DNA of 64,000 bases from Pseudevernia furfuracea (lineage: Eukaryota > Ascomycota > Lecanoromycetes > Lecanorales > Parmeliaceae): assembly GCA_022315425.1 (NCBI GenBank), contig JAIUPT010000028.1, forward strand, positions 372,001 through 436,000. The letters are read 5' to 3'. The notes below the pieces were generated by a model. The model was not told where the DNA came from and searched no databases. It saw only the letters and a program-made list of their open reading frames with translations. Shown one piece after another: positions 10,273 to 20,426 of the stretch; the stretch's first letter is position 1, and each line of letters starts with the position of its first letter. A program made the position numbers and the translations under genes.

Positions 10273-12754
10273 CTAAAATTCTTCGACTTCATCCAAGCAT
10301 GCAAAGATTGGGTCATAGAGCGATCCGCTGCGGAAAGCTTCATATATAACGCTGATGTACGACCCCACAGTTGGGCTTCTCTCTGTTTCATCTTTTTCGG
10401 TAAGTGCTGTTCTTACCCTTTTCTCATTTCTCTCATTTTTGGTATGGACTTGTTGTTCATAGTGACTCGTTGCACAGCCAGGAGCGTAGCTAGCAGGGTC
10501 TTCTAGCTTAGGAGTATGTCGTGCTTCCTCATTGTTGCAGCGCTTGCGTTTTTGTCCTGTCTCGGGACTGAGAGAAGCACTTCTTAATCCTTCCTCTTGG
10601 CTTGGTGGTTTCTCGCTGTTTTCAGAGGCTGACCTAGGACTAAGATTGATAATGTCCTTTGTTCTTAGAAAGGGTATAGAAAGCTCGTCGCGTATGTGCC
10701 GATAGATCCGACGTGAACCGATACCGAGAAGCGGTGTTGCATCAGGACAACGAAAGTATTCGTCTCGACTTTCCCCGAACGATTGAATCGCTCTTTCGGA
10801 GCAGCGTGCAGTCCATAGTCTCAATGAAGAGACAGTCTCGGGAAGCGGGTTGGCGACGTCGAGAACCACTGGCTGCAACGATCTGAAAATATGCGTAAAA
10901 CGTGGAGCCATGTCCATTGAGGTGGTCTGGTCTAGGAGCATATTGAACCTATTCCATAGGAGGCTTTCCAGGTCCTCTAAATCGGCCTTGTTGCGCAAAA
11001 TGCCAGCAAGTATTTCCTTGGTATCATCCATCAGCCGAGGCTTGAAATTTTCCAGGAATTTGAGACGCATGGCTCGCAGATCAAGTGCCTGGCAAAGTGC
11101 AAACATGTGTGCGGAAGCAAGCTGTGTCAAAACATCCAAAGCGGTATGAGTATACCTTGCTGATATCAATGCGAGAGAGTTTAGAGATTGATTCCCCATT
11201 TCCGCTGACTGGACATGACTTCCAGCCGAATTTGATAGAAACCCAAGCTCTGATTGAAGAGCGGCAATCATGATATCTAGAGGTTTCAGAATGAAGGATT
11301 CGCTCGGTTCATCAGCAGTAAGGTTTGGAGGTAGACCGAAATTCAATCTAGGATTGATCAGTTCTGTACACTGCGCAAACAGCATCTGGCCGAGAGACTG
11401 TAGCCCTGAGCGAGTCTTTTCCATGGCTGATGTGATCGCTTTTGCTTGGAAGTTGCCGCCATGGAAAGATGTACCATCCCTTTCGACATCGATCAGCGGA
11501 TTATCTGTGACTGAATTGCATTCTATAGTCACTTGTCGATCGGCAAGCAGAAAGTCCTCCAGAACAGGACCAATCCATTGAGAAGCAGTTCGTATGGAAT
11601 ACCTGTCTTGGCGCAAAGAGCCCTCACCCCGGTCACCGTTGTTCGTTGCTAACTTGGAATCTGCAAGGAGGCTATGTATGTTGCGAGCCGCTTCAATTTG
11701 ACCTGGATGTGGTCTTAGTTTTGCAAAGATTGGATCAAAACTTTCCTTAGCTCCGCACAGAGCTTCCACGCTCATGGCTGTCAAGACTTGAGATGTGACG
11801 GCGAGACAATTGGCATCATGCATTGCTAGCGCCGCCACGCTGGTGGATACGGCAGTTCCGTTGATGAGCGCCAGCCCCTCTTTTGGTTTCAAATCAATCG
11901 GTGTCATAGATGAATCTCTTAAGGCAACATCGGCTGTAGTCACACGACGGCGCCCATCATGTGCACTCCTAGCCCAGACACGGATTCCTGGATCTCCTTG
12001 GAGCACGCCTCCGATATAAGAGAGCGGCATCAAATCGCCAGAAGCAGAGATACTGCCCCGAATCGGAATCAAAGGTATAATTTCATTCTTCAAAATTCCA
12101 GTCATACTTTTGATTATGGCGGAACGGACACCAGAGAAACCGCTGACGAGGGAATTGACGCGGACGGCAATCGAAGCACGCGCCCATGACTCTGGCATGT
12201 AGGTATTAAAACAAGAAGACTCCCCGAATAACGCTCGTTCCTGATTCTCAGGAATTACGACCTTACCGTCCCTTCTAATTCCAAGTTCCCCAACCGAAAC
12301 AGGGAGAATGCCGCTGTGGAGCTCGCGGATCAAGGTGCTCTGAAGTTCAATCACTCCATGAGTGCGTGTGTCCGCACTCCCACCAAAGCCAGTATTTACA
12401 CCTTGGAGTGTCAGCGCTTGTGGAATCTCTTACACCCTTAGGGGTGATTATACTCACCATATATAACCCTGCCCCTATCGAGGTCGGTGTGAAGAGCTTT
12501 CACGCTTTGCTCAAGTGTTTCGAGTTTTTCGTCGTCAACGTGGATTTGAACACCTTGCCTAGGGTTTTTGAGTGGTTCCAATCGAACGGAATTTCTGCTC
12601 CCTCTAACCTTGCAATTGCAACTATTTTACCTATGTCTAGGTTTTGGCCGTCTAGTATCAATTTCTCCCCCTTTTGCTTCTGGCTAACGCTTTGGGCAAG
12701 CGTGGTCCACTCTGAAGACGAGGTACTGCTATGTGACATCCGGGGAGTCGTCAT
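10273..12754 (-). CDS. MIO-type aromatic amino acid ammonia-lyase (PAL/HAL family), cluster gene
   Basis: Three exons (12609-12754, 12458-12558, 10273-12401), introns 12559-12608 and 12402-12457, 791 residues. The family removes ammonia from phenylalanine, tyrosine or histidine to give arylacrylic acids. Visible marks are LDGQNLDIGKIVAIAR, the tyrosine loop VIYGVNTGFGGSADTRT (Tyr82), the Ala-Ser-Gly triad at 202-204 in GSISASGDLMPLSYIGG that cyclises to MIO, INGTAVSTS, QDRYSIRTASQWIGP and NSVTDNPLID. The selectivity pair is Glu109-Leu110 where fungal PAL has His-Gln and plant PAL Phe-Leu. Residues of about 662-759 are a Lys/Arg/Glu-rich insertion with GQKRKRCNNEEA before the normal last segment (GSYISVIYEAFRSG). 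Intron 1 has a weak GTTAGA donor but restores the conserved frame. It shares a 954-bp divergent promoter with the prenyltransferase. Substrate unknown. Confidence 0.9.
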
Positions 12755-13708
12755 CTCGACGTAGCAATCTTAAAGTCCAGAGCTGGCTCCTTACTGGAAT
12801 CTTCTGAAAAGCGAATAGTTGCAAGGTGAGGGAAAGTGCTCTGGCATTCCAAACATTGGTTCTTTGGAGTCTTACTTCTACGTCTGTTACCCGGCTGTAT
12901 CGAGACACGTCCGTGAACCCGCATCAAAGTCAATTTTGGTTTTGTTTTCAGTACCAGAAGCCTTCCTTCATAGAATCCTTCTTTGGATCCTTCTAGGCTG
13001 GCCTAATTGGGTTAGCGCCGGACATCGCCTTACATAGAATCCATCGCCACTGCCCACTTGTATGCGGACAAAGGAATTCGCCCGAGAATTATGCCTAATC
13101 AGGTTCGCCACACATGAAAGCTTTGAGCGACTTGATTGGTTTGCAAATACACGACGAAAACCATAAAGCTCAGTGGATTCTTCAACTCGTCTGATCGTTG
13201 GTCCTCTAAGCGAGAAGGAACGATTCTAGGTTTTGGGATCGGTGCTAGAATAGTGGTTCTAATGCACAACAGCAAGTACGAATAAAGTCAACGGCTCGAG
13301 TTGCCTAAAATCGGCTCACCCTGCTCCTAATCTGGGCAGCATACCTAGCTTACGCGTTCAATATAGGGAATAGTATACGGTACGCGATTACTAGTGTTTA
13401 GGGTTTACTATTACATCCAGGGATGGTGACGCTCGAAGACGTAGCTTTGCATCCGACACCTTTGACGAGTTGTAAATCCTACAGTGGTGCAGTTCAGCTT
13501 GAGTGCTAGGATGGCAGTTTAGCGCTCTTATGTTTATGTTCCTCGAGCGCGTACACCATTGATGTTCCCCACTACATTCTCGCCCTACCGTCTATCTACT
13601 CACCAATCTTCACAATTCAGAAAGCTTGTCTGCTCCCCTTAGGCATCCGACCTCGTGTGGCATTCAATTCAGTATTTCTGTCTATCTTCTGCGCTGATAT
13701 CTCCCGTT
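12755..13708. promoter_or_regulatory. divergent promoter between lyase and prenyltransferase
   Basis: This 954-bp region lies head-to-head between two cluster genes, so it must hold both promoters. I see AT/GC-mixed sequence with no ORF of note. The last 60 bp hold a pyrimidine-rich stretch and a CCTTAG that may be an acceptor of a leader intron. No transcription-factor site can be assigned with confidence. Confidence 0.5.
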
Positions 13709-15224
13709 ATGCTTGTCAAACCAATTCGCGCCCAGTCGTGGAATGGCTCTTCTCCTTCAGTCTGCGAAAACTCATGGAGCAGTGAGAATCACCGTCTGGT
13801 GACCGACAAAGAGACTCCTCTGTCATCTCATGTAACCGAAATCCGTGACAAACTGCTTTCGCTTTGCGAATCGAATGAGGCTGATGATTTACGAGGCTCG
13901 GCCGAACGTCTATGGACGGTGATGTGCAAGCATTTGGAGCACGAGGAGATGAATGCTCAATTCTGGTGGACCACGACCGGTTCGCTTCTCGCTGTCCTTC
14001 TCCACCAAGCCAAATACCGGATTACGGCTCAGTGCGAGATTCTCCTGTTCTACTTCCTCGTCGTAGCCCCCGAGCTCGGGCCTCGCCCCGATTCCTCGGG
14101 CAAATTCTCGGAGTGGAAAAGCTTCATGACTGATGAGAGCATGCCCATAGAGCTGAGCTGGGAATGGGGTCTCGGAGACAGCGCACCAACGGTGAGACTC
14201 TCTATAGAGCCCATCGGGCTCGACGCCGGAACCCCGCAGAACCCTCTGAACCAACATGCGACCACTCACATCGTTGACAACGTTCGGCGTTTGTTTCCCC
14301 ACACCGAGCTCCGCCTGTTCCACCACTTCTCGAGAGAGCTCGTGAGTTACAACCGTGAACACGAGGACAACGATACGGCTTCGGGCGCGGCGGGCCATCA
14401 GTCGCGTTCATTCGTTGCCTTTGACTTTGGCACGACGGGCACCATGCTCAAAGCCTACTTCTTCCCCGTTTTCAAAGCCCGAGAGACCGGACAGTCGACC
14501 CTGGCCCTCATCTCCCGCGCCGTCGCCCGGGTCGCGAAGCTCGAAGGCTTGCAGTTCCCCGGCTACGACCTCCTGTCGGATTATCTCCGGACGTCCCCCG
14601 AGGGTGCGCGGCTGGACGCCGAGATGTTTTCCGTCGATTGCGTCTCCCCGGCTTCGTCGCGCATGAAGGTGTATCTGCGCGGCCGGTCGACGTCGTTCGC
14701 GTCGGTCCGCGCCAACATGACGCTGGGGGGAAGGCTCGACGAGCGGCGCGGTCTGGACAAGGGCATCGCGGAGCTGGAAAAGCTCTGGGAAATGGTGCTG
14801 CTTCCGGCGCGGCGCGCGGACGCGGACGCGGACGCGGACGGAGAGCTGCCCCGCAACGCCCACCGGACGGCCGGTGTCCTCTATTACTACGACGTCAGGC
14901 CCGACGAGTTGGTCCCGACGCCGAGACTCTACATCCCCGTTCGGCATTACGGACGGAGCGATGCGGCCATCGCCGAGGGCCTGGTACGCTATCTCAAGAC
15001 CCGGGGGCAAGATGAAACCACGGGCCGGTACCTGGAAGCATTGCAGACCGTTTAGTAAGTGTGCACCCACTGGTGAATGAAAACGGGTCGGGTTCTGATT
15101 CATCTATCGAAAAAACAGCTCGCGAGACTCGTTGGAGACCGAGTGCGGTGCGCAGACCTACATAGGGTGTACGATCGTCGACGGGGACTTGAGGATTACA
15201 TCTTATCTCAGCCCGAGATTATAG
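13709..15224 (+). CDS. DMATS-type aromatic prenyltransferase
   Basis: Two exons (13709-15054, 15119-15224), intron 64 nt, 483 residues. DMATS enzymes transfer dimethylallyl (rarely longer) groups to indoles, tyrosine or other aromatics without a DDxxD motif, using a soluble ABBA barrel. Visible family blocks are FWWTTTGSLLAVLLHQAKYR near residues 86-104, ESMPIELSWEWG with the conserved general-base Glu148, VRLSIEPIG, TMLKAYFFPVFKA, RMKVYLRGRS, PTPRLYIPVRHYGRSDAAIA and the final strand GAQTYIGCTIVDGDLRITSYLSP. The last two blocks include the Arg/Lys/Tyr residues that bind diphosphate in this family. The start is the first in-frame ATG; an upstream intron is possible. Residues 384-391 contain a short (Ala-Asp) run coded by a GCGGAC-type microrepeat. 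The prenyl acceptor cannot be read from sequence; the neighbouring lyase suggests a phenylpropanoid or tyrosine-type acceptor. Confidence 0.92.
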
Positions 15225-15337
15225 GTATTAAGTAAGGCTCGCCCCCCCTTTCCATAGCCATATTATAGTAGTAGCCTGCGGGCCCATGATCATTTCGCCA
15301 TCATATCATACAAAACACTTTCCGCTGATGAAAGTCG

Positions 15338-16674
15338 CTACTTGACGATCCCGCCACCGTCAGGGGTGTGATGCACGTCCCAGTCTGTCAAGACTTGTAT
15401 CGCTCGCGGCCCTCCGTCTTCCAACTCCTGCTGATGGTGGTCTGCCAGCACCAGCTGCTCAGACTTGCCCGATTGAACGACGGTGCTCGTCCCGATTGAC
15501 GTGAGGGGATAAGTATGGTCGTTGGAATCCCTGTTGCCCCGCGGGACGGGACCGTGGCCGCGCATCATGTTGTACGAACGGCCCGAGTTCTTGGAGTGGT
15601 GCAGCGAGAAGAATTTGCCGAAGATGGGCCGCATCACGGGCACGCAGGCGCAGGTGATGCCCAGCGTGTACTCCAGCTGGCTCCAGACGATCGTGGGCCA
15701 CATTGTATAGGTGGGATCGGCGATGCGCCAGGATACGACCGCGCCGATCCTTAGGGCTGATATTATGCAAACACTGGATCGATGGTCACCAATAGGAACA
15801 GTCAGTGCCTTGCGAGCCGGGGGGGGGGGCTTACAGGAACCCAACCCCAAACACCGCCAACAGAGCGATCCTGTTCCGAAGCGGAAGGTGTAACCTCAAT
15901 AGCATATGTATCGGCAGACACAGCACCAGTAGGTCGGTGCACAGATTGATGACTCCCGCGACAAGATAAGCGGTCGCCGTATCGGCGCAAGAACCGCCCT
16001 TGATCTCGTGGTCCCAAGTGAATTGGAATGGTCTGCAGAGCAGGAACTCTTCCAGAAAGACGGACAGCCACCACGCGATTACGACGCCCATGACCGCGTA
16101 GGCCAGCATCCGAAACCTCTTGAGCGCGAAAACGCGAATGTACAGAAAAAGAAGCGACAGTTTGACCGAAGTACATGCACTGGCCCACAAGAGTATGGTA
16201 GGTATGAGGTTCTGCGGAAACGTTCAGCAAATGGGGGGGGTCTTTCAGAAAGTCGGCGGTCGAAAGCGCGAACCTGGAAGAAGACGGTGACTTGAGACGT
16301 CTCAACGTGCTGTACGTGGATCCCAATGGCTCCGTAAAAGATTCCTGGGTTTGGGTTTCGGCAACGGGTCTCACGGGACAGAGGTCTGGTCTTGCACTCA
16401 CCTATAATGTTGCAGGTGAAGCATCCATAGCTAAAGACCTGTTTGTTGGGACGAGATCAGTCAATCGCATGTGCCACTGAAACATGGCGACAAAAGGTTC
16501 CCAAACCAAGGCCAGTATAATCATATAATCATCGACCCCCAAGGCGGTTTTCATCATTCTCCGCGACAGGATCCGTAGCGCTACCGCACCGGTGGCGATG
16601 GCAGTAAAGCACACTCCCACTATCAACCCCGTGAGCCCTTTGCTGGCGTGCAGGTCGACGATTTGGGGCATCAT
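15338..16674 (-). CDS. rhodopsin-domain (PTH11/SAT4-like) integral membrane protein
   Basis: Five exons (16507-16674, 16402-16438, 16274-16344, 15835-16211, 15338-15773), 362 residues. Seven hydrophobic helices are expected: the first around GLIVGVCFTAIATGAVALRI, then GVDDYMIILALVFSYGCFTC (the GxDDY loop is typical of the fungal rhodopsin-domain family), VKLSLLFLYIRVFALKRF, AYAVMGVVIAWWLSVFLEEF with CRPFQ, YLVAGVINLCTDLLVLCLPI, RIALLAVFGVGFLVCIISAL and YTLGITCACVPVMRPIFGKF, then a polar cytosolic tail. Such proteins sit in the plasma or vacuolar membrane and appear in many fungal metabolite clusters with no proven role. The fourth intron contains a ten-C run. The gene converges on the prenyltransferase (113 bp between stops) and is divergent from the adenylation gene. 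Confidence 0.85.
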
Positions 16675-17472
16675 CTCGGCGAATTGGTTGTGGAGCGCCG
16701 GAGTGAAAAAAGGTCGGGGGAACAGATTCTCTGGTTATATAATACCGGCAATCGTGGCGTAAAGGCCCCCTTGTCGAACTGGGGAAATGAGGGGTATTTT
16801 TAGCACATGTCGTACATGGTAATGGGAAAGTCTACTCTATGGTAGGATGAATTGGCAGGCGCAGCGTGAATTAGATTCTCTCGTCGATGCGCGCGCTGGA
16901 GGCATCTAGGTATGTTGAGCCGCCCTGGGGTCCCAAAGAAACCCATCTTTACGGAGCGCTGTATATACCTATACCTCGGTCGGTATGTCGTAGCACCGGA
17001 TCATTTTTATTCAGTCCTTCCCTTTTGAGCCCGAAAGTGGAACTTGGACACGGAGGATGGGGATCTTGGCGCCGCATCCATTGACCATGCTCCACATAAA
17101 CCGAAAAATAAAAATATCACGAGCGCTTCAAGAAATGGGAGACATTATTGGGGGAAATTTTCCTTTTTCTTTTCTTTCGATTCTCGTTGGAGCGCTTCTG
17201 AAGGAAAATATGCCTATTCCGATGGGAGAGAGAGCGTGATGTGACATGCAGAGAGGCACGGGCGATGCCGATATGCTTGTGTGGGGATTTGGATCGGCAT
17301 GGCATTGGCTGGTCACGAAGGTATGTACCGTACCCACTCGCCCCTCCTGCAGGCTGCAACATTGATTGCCGATTTTCGGGACTTTTTTGGTGCTGCTGCC
17401 AACATTATGTAATAGAGGTTTGCAGTGTTGCACGACCGTAGTTTATTACAATGACTTCCTTTTAAATTAATA

Positions 17473-17589
17473 ATGTTAATGAATAAATATTATATTAGAC
17501 GAAGATGGGCAAATGGGTTGGCATTGATAAATGAATAAATGAATAATATTAATGCCTAATATTAATGAATGAATATTATTAGACGAAGG
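17473..17589. repeat. AT-rich imperfect direct repeats
   Basis: Two copies of about 31-33 nt (17473-17505 and 17559-17589) share the pattern AAT(g/a)TTAATGAAT(a/g) followed by ATTAGACGAAG. Between them lies more TGAATAA-type repeat. Origin unknown; it may be a small remnant or slippage product. Confidence 0.6.
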
Positions 17590-18000
17590 GGAAAACTTGT
17601 CCATGGTTACTGTGGCCCAATCGCAATTGCCATCAGGCTTACCAGTACCGTACTTAGGAGGGACCGGTCCGGATCGACGCTCAAAGCGAGGATCGGAACG
17701 AGGAAAAAGGCTCATGCGGCTAGGACATAGAGACTAAATAGAGTAACCTTACCCGGGAGTGGGTCCACGTCATCCTATGATCCTACACCACCATCAAATA
17801 ACCCCCACGCCTTTTATACCTTCGATATTCCATCAATGATCAGTCATCACGCATTAATCCAATCAATCAATCAATCAGCCAAGTCCCCGAGTCTACCAGT
17901 ACCACAAAATTCAAACTGGTAGGAGGAAACTATACGCGAGTGCGACCATTCAAGCAAGGAGACTGTCTGGGAGACGACTGTGAGTGGAGTGGTGCACTGT

Positions 18001-18012
18001 GTAAGATCTTAC
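18001..18012. promoter_or_regulatory. 12-bp perfect palindrome
   Basis: GTAAGATCTTAC reads the same on both strands and lies about 390 bp before the adenylation enzyme ATG in a divergent promoter. A dimeric regulator site is possible; no factor is known to me for it. Confidence 0.3.
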
Positions 18013-18402
18013 CTGCATGTAATCTTAGTATAAGTGAGCATGTTTCAATGCGAATCCTGCGCATCAATAACCCTAAAAGAAATAAAATCTAATATCCGTT
18101 GATCGTGCAATCTGAACACAATTGGTCACTCACGACATGCATTCATCCGCCAACCACAGGCCATCCACCATCTTCTTCCCTCGCAAAGTTATCGGATTGG
18201 GGAAGTAGAGGAGGGAGTAGGGACGAGGTGATACCATATTTTGCGCATACTGTGCGGAGCCAACGTCCGCACTTAGCCTTTTCCGGAGCCCCGCATCAGA
18301 ATCCTCGGTTGCAAGTACAACACACAACGATGCCACTGGATCCGCCGAATCATCCAAACACTGCAAAGTGACCTCGGTGGGATAATCGGTGCTCATCTCG
18401 CC

Positions 18403-20206
18403 ATGTCTTCGAGTAGAGACGCGGTTGGTCACCGGCTGATAACCTCCATGATTGACCATTACGCAGCAGAAGCACCGGACAAGGTTTATGCATCCATCCC
18501 GAGAAGCGACGACCTTTCCCACGGATACGTGGATATAACGTACAAGCAATTGGCAAACGCAATTGATCACGCGGCCTGGTGGCTGGACTTGGAACTCGGA
18601 GAATGCAAAGGCTCGTTTGACACCTTTGCCTATTCTGGTCCCAAGGACCTGCGGTATCCCATCCTTGCTGTAGCGGCATCAAAGGTCGGACGCAGAGTAG
18701 GATGCTCCCGGGCAAATATGACATCCTTCCGCTAGCGACTGACCAAAGTAGATACTGCTTCCCTCGTCTTTCGTCACCGCGGAGGCGCAGGTTCATCTTC
18801 TGAATGCAACGGACAGTCGCGCTTACCTTTGCACTGAATCCAATGAGCAAGTTGTCCAAGGCCTTGTCAAAGAGCGTCCAAACACGCGAGTGATTCGGAC
18901 ACCCGATCTGCGGGATTGGATCTCTGCTCAAGATACACTGAAGTATGAGTACGGCAAGTCATGGGAGGCAGCCAGGAATGACCCGTGGATTATTTTCCAC
19001 ACTTCTGGATCCACTGGTAAACCGTGCTTCCTACTATGTGTGACATGGAGAGGTTCGCCCTGACAAGTTCTAGGGCTCCCTAAACCTATAGTGTACACCA
19101 ATACGATGATGACTTCGCTCGACGCCACCTTGATGATGCCAGAGGCATCTCAAGAGCTTCAGACTCATCACTACATGAGCGAACGCTGGTATTCGCCACT
19201 TCCCTCTCTTCATGTAAGTCAAAGAGAACACCGTTGCCCTACTCTGGCAGGTATTTGCTAAGCATCCCAGTAGTTTGTTGGGATGACTACGGTACTTCAG
19301 ATGCCGGTACTGCTCGACATGGTCGCTGTGCTTGGGCCTGCGGACGCGCCAGCGACTGCTAAAGTAGTAGACCAGGTACTGAAGCTGGGGCAAGTAACAG
19401 GGGTGATTCTCCCACCGTCTCTTCTCGAAGATCTCTGCCGGGATCCCACCATGCTTGAGCAGGTACGAAAACTCAAATACGTGCACTACGCCGGCGCTCC
19501 TCTCAACAAAAGCGTCGGAGATTCGATCTCCCGACACGTCAAACTTCTCTCCGCTCTCGGTAGCACCGAGGCGGGACCCTACTTCGTCAAGTTCCACGGC
19601 GACTCCGACTGGGATTATCATAGCTTCTGCCCGTCCATCGGTCTCGCATTTGAACGCAGAACCGAAGACTTGTACGAAGCCGTATTCCATCGAAGGGAGG
19701 GTCTAGCACGTTGGCAACAGATCTTCGCCGTGTTCCCCCACCTCGACCGCTTCCCGACCAAGGATCTGATGACTCCACATCCGACCAAGCCAGACCTGTG
19801 GGCTTATGCCGGCCGCGGCGACGATCTCGTCACCCTGTCCCATGGCAACAGCCTTCCCGCGTCGGGGTTGGAGGCCATCATCACGAGCCATCCGGACGTG
19901 CGAGCGGCCATCGTTGGCGGTAACGGACGCGCACGGCCGTTCGTGATCTTGGACATCCTGAGGGACCGGATCCCAGCCGGCGTGGGACGGCAAGACAAGG
20001 ATCTCATCGACCATGTCTGGCCGGCCGTGAACAAGGCCAATCAGGGTTGCATAGAGATCGTGAGGCTTACGAAGGAGTTGACGGTACTGGTCTCACCGAC
20101 GAGGCCGGTTGTCTGGACGGCTAAAGGCACAGTGGTCAGGAGGGCGACCATTGAGTTGTATCAGGCCGAGGTGGATGGTGTGTACGGAGACACAGACGGA
20201 ACATAA
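18403..20206 (+). CDS. stand-alone adenylation enzyme (NRPS-like A domain)
   Basis: Four exons (18403-18696, 18752-19016, 19074-19213, 19274-20206), 543 residues. ANL-superfamily adenylation domains activate a carboxylic acid as acyl-AMP. The core motifs are present: HTSGSTGLPKP (A3, broken by intron 2), LLSALGSTEAGPY (A5), LWAYAGRGDDLV (A7) and VVWTAKGTVVRRATI with the A10 lysine. The order and wording match the A domain of fungal A-T-R and A-T-TE NRPS-like enzymes (aryl-acid activating). The protein stops about 20 residues after A10 at ELYQAEVDGVYG, just where a carrier domain would begin. There is no thiolation, thioesterase or reductase domain, nor one downstream: the next gene runs in the other direction 220 bp away. 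It could therefore release acyl-AMP to water, CoA or another acceptor in trans. The first ATG fits the family start. Confidence 0.85.
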
Positions 20207-20426
20207 GTATGGAGCGATGGGTATGACCATATATTGCGTGGCCATTGCACTAGTCACTGCAAGGAAATAAAGCATTTCCTACCCCAGCGACCCTTTGATA
20301 TGTCGCCCGTGAATGTTGTAAAGAGCTCCACATAGAAGATGGTCAATGGATGCGAGTCGGTCTGTTATGTAAATCCCCTCCACTCATATATCCCGCATTG
20401 TTTGAATCGCGAGAGTCACATAGAGC

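Larger units (their letters stand above)
16675..18402. promoter_or_regulatory. divergent promoter region with AT-rich repeat
   Basis: This 1.7-kb region separates the receptor-like and adenylation genes, which are head-to-head. It contains an AT-rich block (17460-17590) with two imperfect direct repeats and a perfect 12-bp palindrome, GTAAGATCTTAC, at 18001-18012. No convincing ORF; hydrophobic short frames near 17100-17400 have no family features. Confidence 0.5.

Noticed and set aside
12559..12608. Frameshift in the ammonia-lyase N-terminus
   Set aside because: A 50-nt intron with GTTAGA donor and CCCTAG acceptor restores the conserved sequence and the codon count, so no lesion is needed.
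14408..15103. 231-residue minus-strand frame
   Set aside because: Antisense of the prenyltransferase; long only because the region is GC-rich.
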